From the IMG/VR virus record IMGVR_UViG_3300041956_000242, positions 1 to 34,035 of that record: a stretch of DNA of 34,035 bases. One strand, 5' to 3'. Both the position numbers and the translations under genes were made by a program. This DNA is from a virus. Positions within the stretch are counted from its first letter, which is position 1. Every line of letters starts with the position of its first letter. This document shows positions 27,632-34,035 of the stretch, piece by piece. The notes beneath the pieces were generated by a model that worked only from the letters and a program-made list of their open reading frames with translations, ran no database searches and was not told the origin of the DNA.

Positions 27632-28597
27632 ATGATTACAGCCTTCATCGGGGAACCATTCGAGGCCACAGTACAGGGCTTCGCCACTGGACTCACAGGC
27701 ATCGTCGGTGTCAGGATCCTGGACAATCAGGGTCAGACGACTGTGGGGCGCAGCGCTTCGGGGATCATCGAGTACCCTGCCGGGTCGGGCTTTTACCAGG
27801 CGACGATCACCGCGCCCACTCGCAGTGGTCAGTATTCAGTCTTCTGGGATGATGGCACAACGGGCCCGAACCACATCGCCAGTGAGGATCTGTACGTCTA
27901 CGAGAAGGGTGCTGTCGCAGCGCCGACCCCACCACAGCCTGTGCCGGGCATGGTGCTGTCCGACTTCGTGGACGAACTCAAGTTCCGTGGCTTCGACGGC
28001 TTCGACACTGACGACCTCGTCCGCTACGTCAACTTCGGCTACCGCACTGTGGCGAGGCTCACCAAGTGGACCTGGGAGGAAGCGACGTTCCAGATGTCCC
28101 TCGACCCGGGTGAGTATCGCTGGTCGTTGGCTGGAGATCTCCCCACGCTGAAGTCTGTGAAGGCCGTGAACCAGGTGACGTCCGGGTATGAGCGCCGACT
28201 GTCCGCCATCACGGGCGACAACTACTACGGGAACTGGTCGGCTTACGACCTGACGTCTTCACAGCAACGTGGAGAGCCTGATTCGTATTATCTCGACAGT
28301 GCATACCTGTATATTCTGCCTCCCCCGCAGGCACTGAGAGACTTCGCGATCACAGGTGAGCAGATACTCTCCGAGCTGGTGCTGGTCACGAACGAGCACC
28401 TCATCACCCCGGCAGAGTACGATGAGGCTGTACTGTTGGCCGCAGAGGAGCACTGTCACGTCCGCGCCCGTCAGCCTAGCTTCGCCGATGTGAACCGCAA
28501 GAAGCTCAAGGAGTTCTTCGAGGACGCGATGGTGGACGAGAACACGCGCATGTTGGATGCCCCGTCTAGGGTTATTCCCGGGAGAACTACTCTGTGA
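27632..28597 (+). CDS. Head-tail adaptor with N-terminal Ig-like domain
   Basis: A 321-aa protein. Residues 1-95 are a beta-sandwich-like segment (AFIGEPFEATVQGFATGLTG, then SGFYQATITAPTRSGQYSVF), then a Pro-rich hinge, and from about 110 an all-helical adaptor domain of the SU10/P22 gp4 type: FDTDDLVRYVNFGYRTVARL, GEYRWSLAGDLPTLKSVKAV, EPDSYYLDSAYLYILPPP, and a helical end. The adaptor links portal and nozzle. The extra N-terminal domain is not usual in this family and may display on the outside. The stop overlaps the next start (GTGA). Confidence 0.72.
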   Translation: MITAFIGEPFEATVQGFATGLTGIVGVRILDNQGQTTVGRSASGIIEYPAGSGFYQATITAPTRSGQYSVFWDDGTTGPNHIASEDLYVYEKGAVAAPTPPQPVPGMVLSDFVDELKFRGFDGFDTDDLVRYVNFGYRTVARLTKWTWEEATFQMSLDPGEYRWSLAGDLPTLKSVKAVNQVTSGYERRLSAITGDNYYGNWSAYDLTSSQQRGEPDSYYLDSAYLYILPPPQALRDFAITGEQILSELVLVTNEHLITPAEYDEAVLLAAEEHCHVRARQPSFADVNRKKLKEFFEDAMVDENTRMLDAPSRVIPGRTTL

Positions 28598-28800
28598 AGA
28601 TCATCGGCCGCCGCGAAGTTCCTGTGAAGCGGGCTCAGGTGCAGGAGTGGCTGGCGGACGTACAGGGGAGGGACCCCAAGCAGGTGATCGAGGCGAGGCT
28701 ACAGGAGCTCGGCCTCGAAGACACGGCTGTGGATATGGGCGATCCACACGGGGTCCTTCCTCTGTCCGAGATAATCGCACTGGAGTTTGGCCTTGAGTAG
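28594..28800 (+). CDS. 68-aa small protein between adaptor and nozzle
   Basis: GTG start overlapping the adaptor stop. It is a small helical protein (AQVQEWLADVQGRDPKQVIE, then LPLSEIIALEFGLE). The end overlaps the start region of the nozzle gene. No family recognised; it may be a coupled assembly factor. Confidence 0.6.
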   Translation: MKIIGRREVPVKRAQVQEWLADVQGRDPKQVIEARLQELGLEDTAVDMGDPHGVLPLSEIIALEFGLE

Positions 28801-30316
28801 CGGAGCTGCATCAGCAACCGGCCAGGCAGTTGTCGAACAGCTGCTGAGCATCGGTGGCGGAGTGAATCTCTCTGCCGCAATCAACCAGCTCAAGGAGGAC
28901 GAATGCCTCGGGCTGGCAAACATTGTCCTCGACGAGCAGGGTGGCGGTGCGAAGCGCAGGGGCCTGACCAACGTCTACGACTTCGGGTTCGAGGTCATCT
29001 CCATCTACGTCTTCTATCGCGGCACAGGGCCCAACCCACAGATCATCGCTGAGACGGCTGACGGAAAGTGTCAGTTCTCAGCTGACGCAGGCGTGACATG
29101 GACTACAATGGTCACCGGCCTGAACGTCTCCCGTCCGCTGGCGTTTGAGACCTTCAACGACAAGCTCTACATGGTCAACGGGGCTGACGGCTACATGGTG
29201 TGGGACGGTGCGGCGATGACCATGATTGCCGACGCACCCAACGGCAAGTTCCTCAGGGTGTGGAAGGACACCATGTGGGTCTCAGGTACTGACGACGACC
29301 GCATCTGGGCCTCCGACCCAGGTAATGCCGACGTCTACACTGTGGGTAACTGGGTGGACCTAGGCAAGGGAGACGGAGATTCAATGACAGGGCTGGCGAC
29401 GGATGGCAACGTGCTCATCTGCCCCAAGCACCGTCGTGGGTTCCTCATCTTCGACCCGACCACCTTTGCCAACCGCATCTTCGACCCAGACAAAGGGGCT
29501 GAGTCACACTTCTCGTTCATCCACTACGGCGAGAACTTGTACTACTTGTCCCGTGACGGGATCTGCATCTTCCTCGGCGACTCGCCGTCCACGATCATCA
29601 GCCAGAACATCGACCCGATCTTCCAGGCTGACGTGCTCAACTTCGAGCTGAGCTATCTCACGTGGGCGTACTCGTATAACAACCGCATCGGATGGACTGT
29701 CCCCGAGTTCGGGACAGGTACGACCAGCTTGCAGATCGAACTGCTGCCTCGCTCTCAGAAGCGCCCTTACACGTTCCACCGCATGCCGGTGAGGTGCTTC
29801 ACCACACTGCGGCAAGGGACGACGGAGCGGCTGCTCGGGGGTAAGGCAGCAGGGCGTAACGTGGTGGACGTCTTCAAGGGCGGGGATGACGACGGAGTCC
29901 CGTTCGTCGGAGTGATCGAGACCAAATGGTTCGACCTGGACAATGCGTTCCTCTTCAAGTACCTCCGACGCATGATCCTCAACGGCCGCGGGCTGTTCTA
30001 CGTCGGCGTGCTGCGTAACTACGAGGTTGCTATCAGGAAGACCATCGCTATCGACCTCGTAGGTAGTGCTGCCGTCTGGGACGGTGTGGGCGACGTCTGG
30101 GGTGATGAGACCTGGGGCCCGCACGTTGCGTTGGAGACCATCCCACTGCATCCCGACGTCTACGGGCGTTCGTTCAAGTTCCGCTTCTCCGACTCTCAGA
30201 CGCTGGAGGGGCTGCAGGCGATGGACGTTGGTGACGTTGACTACCAGCTCGTTAAAGGTAGCTGGGCCCTGTACGGTGGGGTAGTCCAAGGAATCATGAT
30301 GGGGAGTGACCTATGA
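28793..30316 (+). CDS. Tail nozzle, beta-propeller-like
   Basis: A 507-aa protein resembling the podovirus nozzle proteins (P22 gp10-type / stabilisation protein). Repeated strands with blade-like pattern are visible: LAFETFNDKLYMVNGADGYM, GKFLRVWKDTMWVSGTDDDR, GLATDGNVLICPKHRRGFLI, and FSFIHYGENLYYLSRDGICI. The end folds back (GVGDVWGDETWGPH, VDYQLVKGSWALYGG). TTG at 28793 has GGAG seven bases upstream; a TTG at 28787 is the alternative. The nozzle plugs the tail and opens at infection. The stop overlaps the next ATG. Confidence 0.78.
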   Translation: MSSGAASATGQAVVEQLLSIGGGVNLSAAINQLKEDECLGLANIVLDEQGGGAKRRGLTNVYDFGFEVISIYVFYRGTGPNPQIIAETADGKCQFSADAGVTWTTMVTGLNVSRPLAFETFNDKLYMVNGADGYMVWDGAAMTMIADAPNGKFLRVWKDTMWVSGTDDDRIWASDPGNADVYTVGNWVDLGKGDGDSMTGLATDGNVLICPKHRRGFLIFDPTTFANRIFDPDKGAESHFSFIHYGENLYYLSRDGICIFLGDSPSTIISQNIDPIFQADVLNFELSYLTWAYSYNNRIGWTVPEFGTGTTSLQIELLPRSQKRPYTFHRMPVRCFTTLRQGTTERLLGGKAAGRNVVDVFKGGDDDGVPFVGVIETKWFDLDNAFLFKYLRRMILNGRGLFYVGVLRNYEVAIRKTIAIDLVGSAAVWDGVGDVWGDETWGPHVALETIPLHPDVYGRSFKFRFSDSQTLEGLQAMDVGDVDYQLVKGSWALYGGVVQGIMMGSDL

Positions 30317-31065
30317 CCCTCGTTAAACTGCCTTACCGCAGTCAGCTCCAGGCAGGACAGCCCGAGGATATCGGCATGGTGCTCGCTGACATGGACGCTA
30401 TCCTGGCTGTGGTGAACGGCGACCTCCGCAACGACAACTTCTCCTCTTCAGCTGGCTTGGACATTGGCAAGCTGGGCGTGACTGGTGTGCGGGATGGCAC
30501 GAAGTACCTGCGAGACGACGCTACATGGCAACCCCTAGTACCAGGCGACTTCCTGATGATCGCCGACTCAAATCTAGCTGCAGCGGCTGCCTCGATCAAC
30601 TTCGCCTCAATCCCACAGACATTCCGCACCCTTCAGCTAGTCTGTCAGTTCAGGACTGCACAGGCAGCGGTCAACGATGGTGTGTGGTTCCGCTTCAATG
30701 GCGACTCGGGGTCCAACTACGACAGCTACAACTTTAGAGGTGTAGGCACAACTCCCACCAACACCGGTGTCGAAGATATTGCCACAAACTACGCTAAGAT
30801 GAGCCTCGTTGCTGCAGGTAATACTGCGCCCGCCAACGTCTTCGGCATCGTAGTGCTCACCATTCCCTTCTACGCCAACACTACAGGTAACAAGATCGTT
30901 GAGGGCGTCTGCGCCGTCAAGTGGGGCACGGCTACAGGCAACCTGCAGATCTCTCATTTCCAGGGCAACTGGCGAAGCAACGCAGCCATCAACCAAATCA
31001 CCTTCACCGCTGCTGGTGGCGCGAACTTCTCCATCGGGACGAGGGTTACACTCTACGGCTGCTGA
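30313..31065 (+). CDS. Tail fibre-like protein A
   Basis: A 250-aa protein. N-terminus MTLVKLPYRSQLQAG and PEDIGMVLADMDAI, then RNDNFSSSAGLDIGKL and the linker GTKYLRDDATWQ. The C-terminal ~165 residues (from FASIPQTFRTLQLVCQFRT, with GSNYDSYNFRG) form a beta-rich domain. The whole chain aligns with the next gene, and the linker matches those in the collagen-like fibre. It is likely one of several adhesins or fibre attachments. ATG overlaps the nozzle stop; the end shares one base with the next start. Confidence 0.7.
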   Translation: MTLVKLPYRSQLQAGQPEDIGMVLADMDAILAVVNGDLRNDNFSSSAGLDIGKLGVTGVRDGTKYLRDDATWQPLVPGDFLMIADSNLAAAAASINFASIPQTFRTLQLVCQFRTAQAAVNDGVWFRFNGDSGSNYDSYNFRGVGTTPTNTGVEDIATNYAKMSLVAAGNTAPANVFGIVVLTIPFYANTTGNKIVEGVCAVKWGTATGNLQISHFQGNWRSNAAINQITFTAAGGANFSIGTRVTLYGC

Positions 31066-31823
31066 TGACTCTCGTTACTCTCCCATACCGTGACTCTCTG
31101 TCTCAGGGTAAGCCCGAGACTATCGGAGAAGTGCTGGCCGACTTCGATGCCATCGCAACTGTGGTGAACGGACAGCTGACCAACAACAACGTCAGCCCCA
31201 ACGCAGCCCTACAGCTGAACAAGCTGGCCATCACCGGCACTCCCGACAAGAGTAGATACCTGCGGGACGATGCAAGCTGGCAGATTCCTGCTGCGGGGCA
31301 TCTGCGTACCATTGAGGACAAAACGCTTACCATCGACGAGCAGTTCAACTTCTCTGCAATCCCTCAAACCTTCAAGCACCTTATGATCTTCGCCTACTTC
31401 CGCAGCACCCGAGCTGGCACAGATCAGTCGGACATGATGATCCGCTTCAACGACGACGACGGCGCCAACAACTACGACTCCTACCACTGGTCGGCTGACA
31501 GTCCTGGCACCCCGACTAGGAACGGTGATGAGAACATCGCCAAGGACCGCATCTACATGCCGAACATTCTGGGTGGTGCTACATCGCCGGCTGGGATCTT
31601 TAACACCTTCACACTGTGGATCCCGAACTACGCCGGCATCGTTGCCAACAAAGCGATGGTGCTTACGGCTGTGACCAAGCGTAATCCCACCACTCAGCAG
31701 TTCATCAACAGCTATGGCGGCGGCTGGTGGCGGTCCTCGGTAGCGATCACCAAGATCTCTTTCCTGGTGCAGAACGGCACGACGGCTGCTGGCTCAAGGG
31801 CACAACTACTGGGGATGCTGTAG
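31065..31823 (+). CDS. Tail fibre-like protein B, tandem paralogue of A
   Basis: A 252-aa paralogue of the previous gene. Same order: MTLVTLPYRDSLSQG, PETIGEVLADFDAI, NNNVSPNAALQLNKLAITG, SRYLRDDASWQIP, FSAIPQTFKHLMIFAYF, NNYDSYHWSADSPG. The N-terminal third is more alike than the C-terminal domain, which has several substitutions and loop changes, as expected for receptor-binding parts. Duplication gives the phage two versions of one adhesin. It starts in TGATG with the stop of A and shares its stop base with the next GTG. Confidence 0.72.
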   Translation: MTLVTLPYRDSLSQGKPETIGEVLADFDAIATVVNGQLTNNNVSPNAALQLNKLAITGTPDKSRYLRDDASWQIPAAGHLRTIEDKTLTIDEQFNFSAIPQTFKHLMIFAYFRSTRAGTDQSDMMIRFNDDDGANNYDSYHWSADSPGTPTRNGDENIAKDRIYMPNILGGATSPAGIFNTFTLWIPNYAGIVANKAMVLTAVTKRNPTTQQFINSYGGGWWRSSVAITKISFLVQNGTTAAGSRAQLLGML

Positions 31824-32134
31824 TGGCTGAATATGCCTTCCCCCGCTCGCCTCGTCGTGGTGATCCCGGTGCGCCGATGGTCGTGCAGAAGAATCTGGAG
31901 GACTTCGTCAGGGCTGTGGTGCCGAACCATCAGTACTACCCGCCAATGGTCCCGAGGTCGAATGATCCGTTCGCTCACCTCGTGGTGGACAAGAACATGG
32001 TCGCGGCAGTGGAGCTGGTCCTGCCTGCTGGCCACGATCCCTTCTTCTTTCCCTATGTTATCCGCCGCAACGACGTGGCGAATGGAGCCCTGATCCTGCA
32101 AAAGAACCTCGAGCACCTGGTGTCTAAGGTCTGA
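31823..32134 (+). CDS. 103-aa virion-type protein with internal repeats
   Basis: Nearly three copies of a ~34-residue unit: MVVQKNLEDFVRAVVPNHQY ending RSNDP, then LVVDKNMVAAVELVLPAGHD ending RRND, then a last half LILQKNLEHLVSKV. The conserved (Q/D)KN(L/M) and Arg-Asn-Asp ends suggest a repeated beta-alpha structure. The GTG start shares a base with the upstream stop (TAGTG). Part of the tail operon; function unknown. Confidence 0.65.
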   Translation: MAEYAFPRSPRRGDPGAPMVVQKNLEDFVRAVVPNHQYYPPMVPRSNDPFAHLVVDKNMVAAVELVLPAGHDPFFFPYVIRRNDVANGALILQKNLEHLVSKV

Positions 32135-32144
32135 AGGGAGTGAT

Positions 32145-33182
32145 ATGCCAGTCTATCTAGATAGCCTCCTCCCGGGCGATAACGTCTACGACTCAGCGCA
32201 GAAGCGCCTGAATCAGGAGGACGAATATGCCCTGGGTGTGGGCACTGGGGCGTTCGGTGCTGGTGCCGGCGAAGCACCGATTGACACCACCGCTCCTGTG
32301 GCCGTAGCTGCAGGTGGCGGAGGCGGTCAGGGAGCTGAGCGAGGGCAGGGTAACGCTTGGGGCGTCGGCAGGGGGACCATGCCCCTCGGTGCTGGCGTCT
32401 CGCGCTGGGCAACGTGGGCACCCGCCACGCCCGCACAATCTGTGGCAGACGCGGTGAAGGCCAGGATGGCTGGCAAGGGCTTGGCGAAGGACCCCCAGCT
32501 TCCCGCTGCACCAGGCGGGTCGTACACCGACTCACAGTACCAGGCCGAGAACGCCTCCCTCGAGCAGCAGGTCAATGCGGCCTACGCCGACATCCTGCAG
32601 CAGACTGGCTTTGACGTGAAGGGCGTTCACACACCAGGCACCGTCGAGATGCAGGCGGCGCGGAAGGAGCGTGACTATCTCACCTCGATGGTCAACGCAG
32701 CCAACGACGTGACCTCGCAGATGCAACAGGCGGGCACGATCTTCTCCGGCTATCACGCTGGGCAGCGTGCGAAGGCAGAACAGCCGTACATCACAGGACT
32801 AGGCGACCTCAACGTAGACACTCCAAACACTCTGGCGCATCTGACAGAGCAAGCGGGTGACCTGATGAGGCAGTTCGTCGCCCAGCGCAACGCCCTACTG
32901 GCTGCAGCTGCCTGGAGACAGGAGCAACGCCTGCTCGCTGAGAGGGCTGCGGCTGCTGGTCAGCCGGCACCTCCGCCGACTGAGCCTCCGCCGACAGGTG
33001 AGGTCGGACCGATGATCTCTGGCGGCACGGGCACAGTCAACCCGCCCGACTCGGTGTACCATGAGAACCCGGGTGACAACACCGACGTGTGGGCATGGCT
33101 GGCGGCACAGAACGCAAAGAAGAAGAAGACCGTCAACCCCTACGGCTACGTCCCGATGAGTCCGGGCTACGCCGGTCTGTGA
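32145..33182 (+). CDS. Ala/Gly-rich probable internal or tail protein
   Basis: A 345-aa protein, ATG with GGGAG five bases upstream. The N-terminal ~110 residues are Gly/Ala-rich and low complexity; from about 125 there is an Ala/Gln coiled coil (YQAENASLEQQVNAAYADIL, then ARKERDYLTSMVNAANDVTS, QRNALLAAAAWRQEQRLLAE). The C-terminus has a proline stretch (GQPAPPPTEPPPTGE) and NPYGYVPMSPGYAGL. Podoviruses keep ejection proteins behind the nozzle/fibre genes, so this may be one; unproven. Confidence 0.6.
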   Translation: MPVYLDSLLPGDNVYDSAQKRLNQEDEYALGVGTGAFGAGAGEAPIDTTAPVAVAAGGGGGQGAERGQGNAWGVGRGTMPLGAGVSRWATWAPATPAQSVADAVKARMAGKGLAKDPQLPAAPGGSYTDSQYQAENASLEQQVNAAYADILQQTGFDVKGVHTPGTVEMQAARKERDYLTSMVNAANDVTSQMQQAGTIFSGYHAGQRAKAEQPYITGLGDLNVDTPNTLAHLTEQAGDLMRQFVAQRNALLAAAAWRQEQRLLAERAAAAGQPAPPPTEPPPTGEVGPMISGGTGTVNPPDSVYHENPGDNTDVWAWLAAQNAKKKKTVNPYGYVPMSPGYAGL

Positions 33183-33188
33183 GGCTAA

Positions 33189-34035
33189 ATGGCTAACTCA
33201 ACCCCAGCCAACGCAAGCGCCCCCGCAAAGGGCGGGAGCGATGCCCCGAGCGTATCGGATCTAGCGACTCAGGCCCATAACGAGGTCACGCAACAGATCT
33301 CGAGGGAGACCTCGGGGTATGAGTCAGATATCGCTGGGGCTCAGGGAGGCATGGAGCGTGGGCTGGCCGGCATCGGGAAGATGTTCGGCGACCTCATGCC
33401 GTATGCCCAGAATGCGGCCAAGTTCGTCGGCGACTACTACGATGCCTCGATTGCTCGCGAGAACAACATCTATGAGCAGGCACAGGGTCGGCTGTCGATG
33501 ATCCGTGCGCAGCGTGCGGCTGAGGCCCAGCAATTCGCTCAGCAGACCGGGGGGCCAGTAAACGTCGAGGCCTTCCTCGCACCGCTCAACACCTCGATGG
33601 TCGAGCTGCCCAACGCCATGCAGAATACGCTCTTCCACAGTAACATGCTCGCGCAAGGAGGAGTGCAGGAGGCTGAGGCGTGGGCGGGTCGCGTGTTCCC
33701 GATGATCCGCGTCGAGCAGGAGCAGCAGCTGAGGGCTGAGTTCCAGGCTCGGATCGACGCAGCACAGAAGGAAATCGACCGTATCAAGGCAGAGGCTTCT
33801 ACGAGGGAACAGACTCGCCTCGAGGAGCTGCAGCAACAGGAGAGGGAGTACAAGCTGGAGCAGGCACGACTTGCGCTGGACCGCCTCAAGGCTGACCGCG
33901 ACTGGCGCAGCACACAGCAGCAGCTGGCCAATCAGCGGAGGCAGCTGGCGGATGACAGGGCTGGCATTCTCGGCTACTACGAGGGCCGTTACCGAGGCAA
34001 GGACGGCAAGATTCACACCTGGCGTAAGCCGACCT
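33189..34035 (+). CDS. Coiled-coil protein, cut by the window end
   Basis: An open frame from ATG 33189 to the last base, 282 codons with no stop. Low-complexity start (STPANASAPAKGG), then helices: LATQAHNEVTQQISRETSGY, MFGDLMPYAQNAAKFVGDYY, and a long coiled coil (EQEQQLRAEFQARIDAAQKE, then REYKLEQARLALDRLKADRD). It ends in a Tyr/Gly segment GILGYYEGRYRG. Probably another internal or ejection protein; the missing C-terminus could carry a catalytic domain. Confidence 0.7.
   Translation, partial: MANSTPANASAPAKGGSDAPSVSDLATQAHNEVTQQISRETSGYESDIAGAQGGMERGLAGIGKMFGDLMPYAQNAAKFVGDYYDASIARENNIYEQAQGRLSMIRAQRAAEAQQFAQQTGGPVNVEAFLAPLNTSMVELPNAMQNTLFHSNMLAQGGVQEAEAWAGRVFPMIRVEQEQQLRAEFQARIDAAQKEIDRIKAEASTREQTRLEELQQQEREYKLEQARLALDRLKADRDWRSTQQQLANQRRQLADDRAGILGYYEGRYRGKDGKIHTWRKPT

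Noticed and set aside
26850-27635. Long open frame of 261 codons in another frame over the glycine-rich tip, plus opposite-strand Pro-rich frames
   Set aside because: Glycine codons (GGN) read in other frames give Val/Ala/Arg or Pro runs without stops. No ribosome site or domain is visible; they are shadows of the fibre gene.
1-34035. tRNA genes, integrase or lysogeny module
   Set aside because: I looked for GGTTCGAATCC-type T-arms with cloverleaf partners and for tyrosine or serine recombinase motifs and saw none; sites like GACGAATCC near 14113 belong to the terminator hairpin.

Overview
The window is about 34 kb of a lytic-looking, G+C-rich tailed-phage genome. Both ends are truncated: one reading frame runs off the right edge and a few codons of another run off the left edge. 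The host is most likely a high-G+C Gram-positive bacterium, probably an actinobacterium. The supporting signs are frequent GTG and TTG starts, several starts placed right at the expected transcription start (leaderless), an endolysin with a CHAP domain and a peptidoglycan-binding segment, and no recognised spanins. The virion looks podovirus-like. There is a portal, a scaffold, an HK97-type capsid protein, a head-tail adaptor, a beta-propeller-like tail nozzle and several fibres, but no tape-measure or tail-tube gene. No integrase, tRNA, CRISPR array or insertion sequence was found.

Layout. (1) 1-3979, leftward: nucleotide metabolism and DNA transactions (MazG-like protein, DUF6378-like protein, SNF2-type helicase, an unrecognised 292-aa protein, a zinc-ribbon protein). 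(2) 3980-4160: a compact divergent promoter region with two sigma70-like promoters and an inverted repeat touching both. (3) 4161-7262, rightward: a fused primase/RepA-like helicase, a small HTH protein, a palindromic operator candidate and two small genes. (4) 7084-12837, leftward: about 20 small genes, many overlapping by 1-14 nt, rich in CxxC zinc-binding proteins. Several are below the usual 60-codon cutoff, including a 56-aa zinc-finger protein, a 50-aa His-repeat protein and a 27-aa membrane peptide. (5) 13000-14620: the small terminase gene, then a block of leftward stand-alone cassettes between it and the large terminase gene. (6) 14619-34035, rightward: the late operon (large terminase, endolysin, portal, scaffold, decoration candidate, major capsid, collagen-like fibre, adaptor, nozzle, two duplicated fibres, probable internal virion proteins).

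The most unusual element is a family of four paralogous mini-DNA-binding proteins at 7860-8408, 11216-11449, 13592-13780 and 14141-14329. Each sits in what looks like its own leftward transcription unit with a private promoter and a hairpin terminator. Two of them, plus a 24-aa membrane peptide, interrupt the terminase operon on the opposite strand. This block also carries two families of short dispersed repeats (cores CTATATGGCC and TCTAACAGAC) and a 430-bp island very rich in TTCG/CGAA words. The arrangement resembles morons (independently transcribed acquired cassettes). The repeats could be operators for the paralogues or marks of how the cassettes moved.
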